Of a stretch of 64,000 bases of DNA, positions 62,943 through 64,000 are shown in pieces (positions within the stretch are counted from its first letter, which is position 1; each line of letters opens with the position of its first letter). The DNA is from Fodinibius sp034521915 (lineage in GTDB: Bacteria; Bacteroidota; Rhodothermia; Balneolales; Balneolaceae). The stretch is from NCBI RefSeq assembly GCF_034521915.1, contig NZ_JAXHLU010000001.1, positions 310,001-374,000 on the forward strand, given 5' to 3'. Under the pieces are notes generated by a model, which was not told the DNA's origin, did not search any database, and saw nothing but the letters and a program-made list of their open reading frames with translations. The translations under genes were made by a program, and so were the position numbers.

Positions 62943-63266
62943 ATGCTTGGCAACTGTCCATAAAGGAGTGTCCCTTTTCCAACTGTGGTATTCATTTTTT
63001 ATAACTAAAACCACCGAAATTATCGGGGCCAGAAAATCTACTGGAACGAATCAAAAAAGTCATGTGGGAATCTTAGATTTTGTACTGGCTAAAAAAAGAA
63101 CACGGAACTTGCTTTAAAACGTTAGTTATTATTCTTATAACACTTTATTCGTATAAAAAACTACTTTGCATATGTTTTTATGGTAACCATGTAGAACAAA
63201 TCATCTATCCGTTTAACAAATAGAGTAATAAAGATAGTTTTAAACGAGTGGAAGTGCCAAGCGCAC
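62943..63266 (+). other. Gene-free region before the MazEF pair
   Basis: These 324 bases contain a 60-codon frame (62935-63117) that overlaps the lipoprotein end and has no support. Nothing else is recognised. Confidence 0.4.
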
Positions 63267-63602
63267 TCATGCAGCAAACATTTCTTGTAGAATATTTAAC
63301 GTTTTATCTTGGGCAGAAGAACTGATCGTTCCCAATTTTTTAATCAATCGTTGTTTATCCACTGTACAAATTTGATCTAAGACGATCTGTCCACGCTTCT
63401 TTTGAAATGTCGTAGTAACTCGTGATGGATAGTTTTTAACTGTTGATATCATTGGGGCAATAATGACCGTTCGGATATGCCGATTCATTTCATTAGGCGA
63501 AATAATCAGGCAGGGACGGATTTTCTTTATTTCCGAATCTTTTGTTGGATCAAGGGATGTTAAGTAGACATCAAATCGTTCAAAGCGATCTTGTTTTACC
63601 AT
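63267..63602 (-). CDS. mazF: MazF-family endoribonuclease toxin
   Basis: Sequence-specific mRNA interferase of a type II toxin-antitoxin system. The 111-residue chain starts MVKQDRFERFDVYLTSLDPT and has RPCLIISPNEMNRHIRTVII, the conserved MazF/PemK core with the catalytic Arg, and IVLDQICTVDKQRLIKKLG near the end, another signature. The ATG at 63602 lies inside the last codons of mazE, so translation is coupled; a GTG six bases further upstream is also possible. Confidence 0.92.
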   Translation of the reverse strand: MVKQDRFERFDVYLTSLDPTKDSEIKKIRPCLIISPNEMNRHIRTVIIAPMISTVKNYPSRVTTTFQKKRGQIVLDQICTVDKQRLIKKLGTISSSAQDKTLNILQEMFAA

Positions 63603-63853
63603 GTCCACTCAGTTTTATCCCAATAGCTTGGAGCCTCCATCTCTTCTTTATCGATCAGTTGATCATCCACCTCTTGAGTCATTTTCTCAAAAGCACTGTC
63701 CCAACCTTTCCGAGTTTGTTCAACGGAAGACAAAATGATTTGGTTGTCTTTTACAGACATTTCTATTTCTTTCGAAAGGCCAGCTTCCTCAATAACAGAC
63801 TTCGGAATACGAACCGCCTGGAAATTTCCAATACGGATAAGCTTTGTTTTCAT
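63596..63853 (-). CDS. mazE: MazE-family antitoxin (AbrB/SpoVT fold)
   Basis: An 85-residue antitoxin. The N-terminal swapped-hairpin DNA-binding part is IRIGNFQAVRIPKSVIEEAG, and the C-terminal half (VDDQLIDKEEMEAPSYWDKTEW) is acidic and disordered, the usual toxin-wrapping tail. It overlaps mazF by a few bases and is upstream, in the standard order. As a pair they would repress their own promoter, which must lie in 63854-64000. Confidence 0.9.
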   Translation of the reverse strand: MKTKLIRIGNFQAVRIPKSVIEEAGLSKEIEMSVKDNQIILSSVEQTRKGWDSAFEKMTQEVDDQLIDKEEMEAPSYWDKTEWTW

Positions 63854-64000
63854 AACACTAGAGTTAAATCTGACTACATTTATACTTTAGTTATAATATA
63901 AATACTATGCAGCGATTGAAATAGAAATTTAGTGTGTGACCCAAGGATATCGTACATAAATGGAAGGTACTGTAGAATGCCGATTTATAGTTCCACTTTA

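Noticed and set aside
62935..63117. 60-codon frame overlapping the lipoprotein end
   Set aside because: No recognisable pattern and it overlaps a better gene.

Overview
The window looks like a chromosomal segment of a Bacteroidota-type bacterium, most likely from the Balneolota/Rhodothermota side. Three things point there: a Por (type IX secretion) C-terminal tail of the YPNPFNP type, TAnnTTTG -7 promoter elements (TATCTTTG occurs just upstream of cysS, rlmN and the his operon; TATCTTTA upstream of lepA and a cold-shock gene), and the overall gene content. No rRNA, prophage, complete insertion sequence or CRISPR array is visible. The genus cannot be named from the sequence alone. Layout: 1-9 kb holds an AsmA-like envelope protein (cut by the window edge), cysS, a DUF559 nuclease gene sitting among three copies of a palindromic repeat, lgt, a phosphohexomutase and a ZIP transporter. 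9-20 kb holds a dipeptidyl-peptidase IV, an outer-membrane protein, an MscS channel, an OsmC protein, rlmN, lepB and lepA. 20-29 kb is a nearly complete histidine pathway (hisG-D-C-B-H-A, then hisF-hisIE) behind a histidine-rich leader peptide. 29-33 kb has an amidase lipoprotein with an OPT transporter, and a second OsmC protein. 33-45 kb is a branched-chain amino acid island: ilvD divergent from ilvB-ilvN-ilvC-cimA-leuA-leuC-leuD-leuB. 45-52 kb is housekeeping: msrB, a proline tRNA-like gene, gap, fmt, def, ruvX, an HU-family protein and relA/spoT. 52-64 kb carries secreted and surface proteins, stress-type small proteins, sparse intergenic DNA and a MazEF toxin-antitoxin pair. How the genes work together: cimA makes citramalate for isoleucine, leuCDB serve both the citramalate and isopropylmalate branches, and ilvBN, ilvC and ilvD complete the common steps. 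Three amino-acid-rich leader ORFs sit before his, ilvB and leuA, which suggests that ribosome position on these leaders reports histidine, isoleucine/valine/leucine and leucine supply. The ilvB leader is followed by a mutually exclusive RNA fold in which one arm contains the ilvB ribosome-binding site, so control there is probably translational. Main oddities: three conserved genes (rlmN, ilvD, ilvB) are each split by a +1 shift at or within a few codons of an in-frame stop codon; a tRNA-Pro(CGG) gene of normal length has a T-arm without the TPsiC sequence; HisB carries an N-terminal segment without phosphatase motifs; and the DUF559 gene is embedded in a repeat family.
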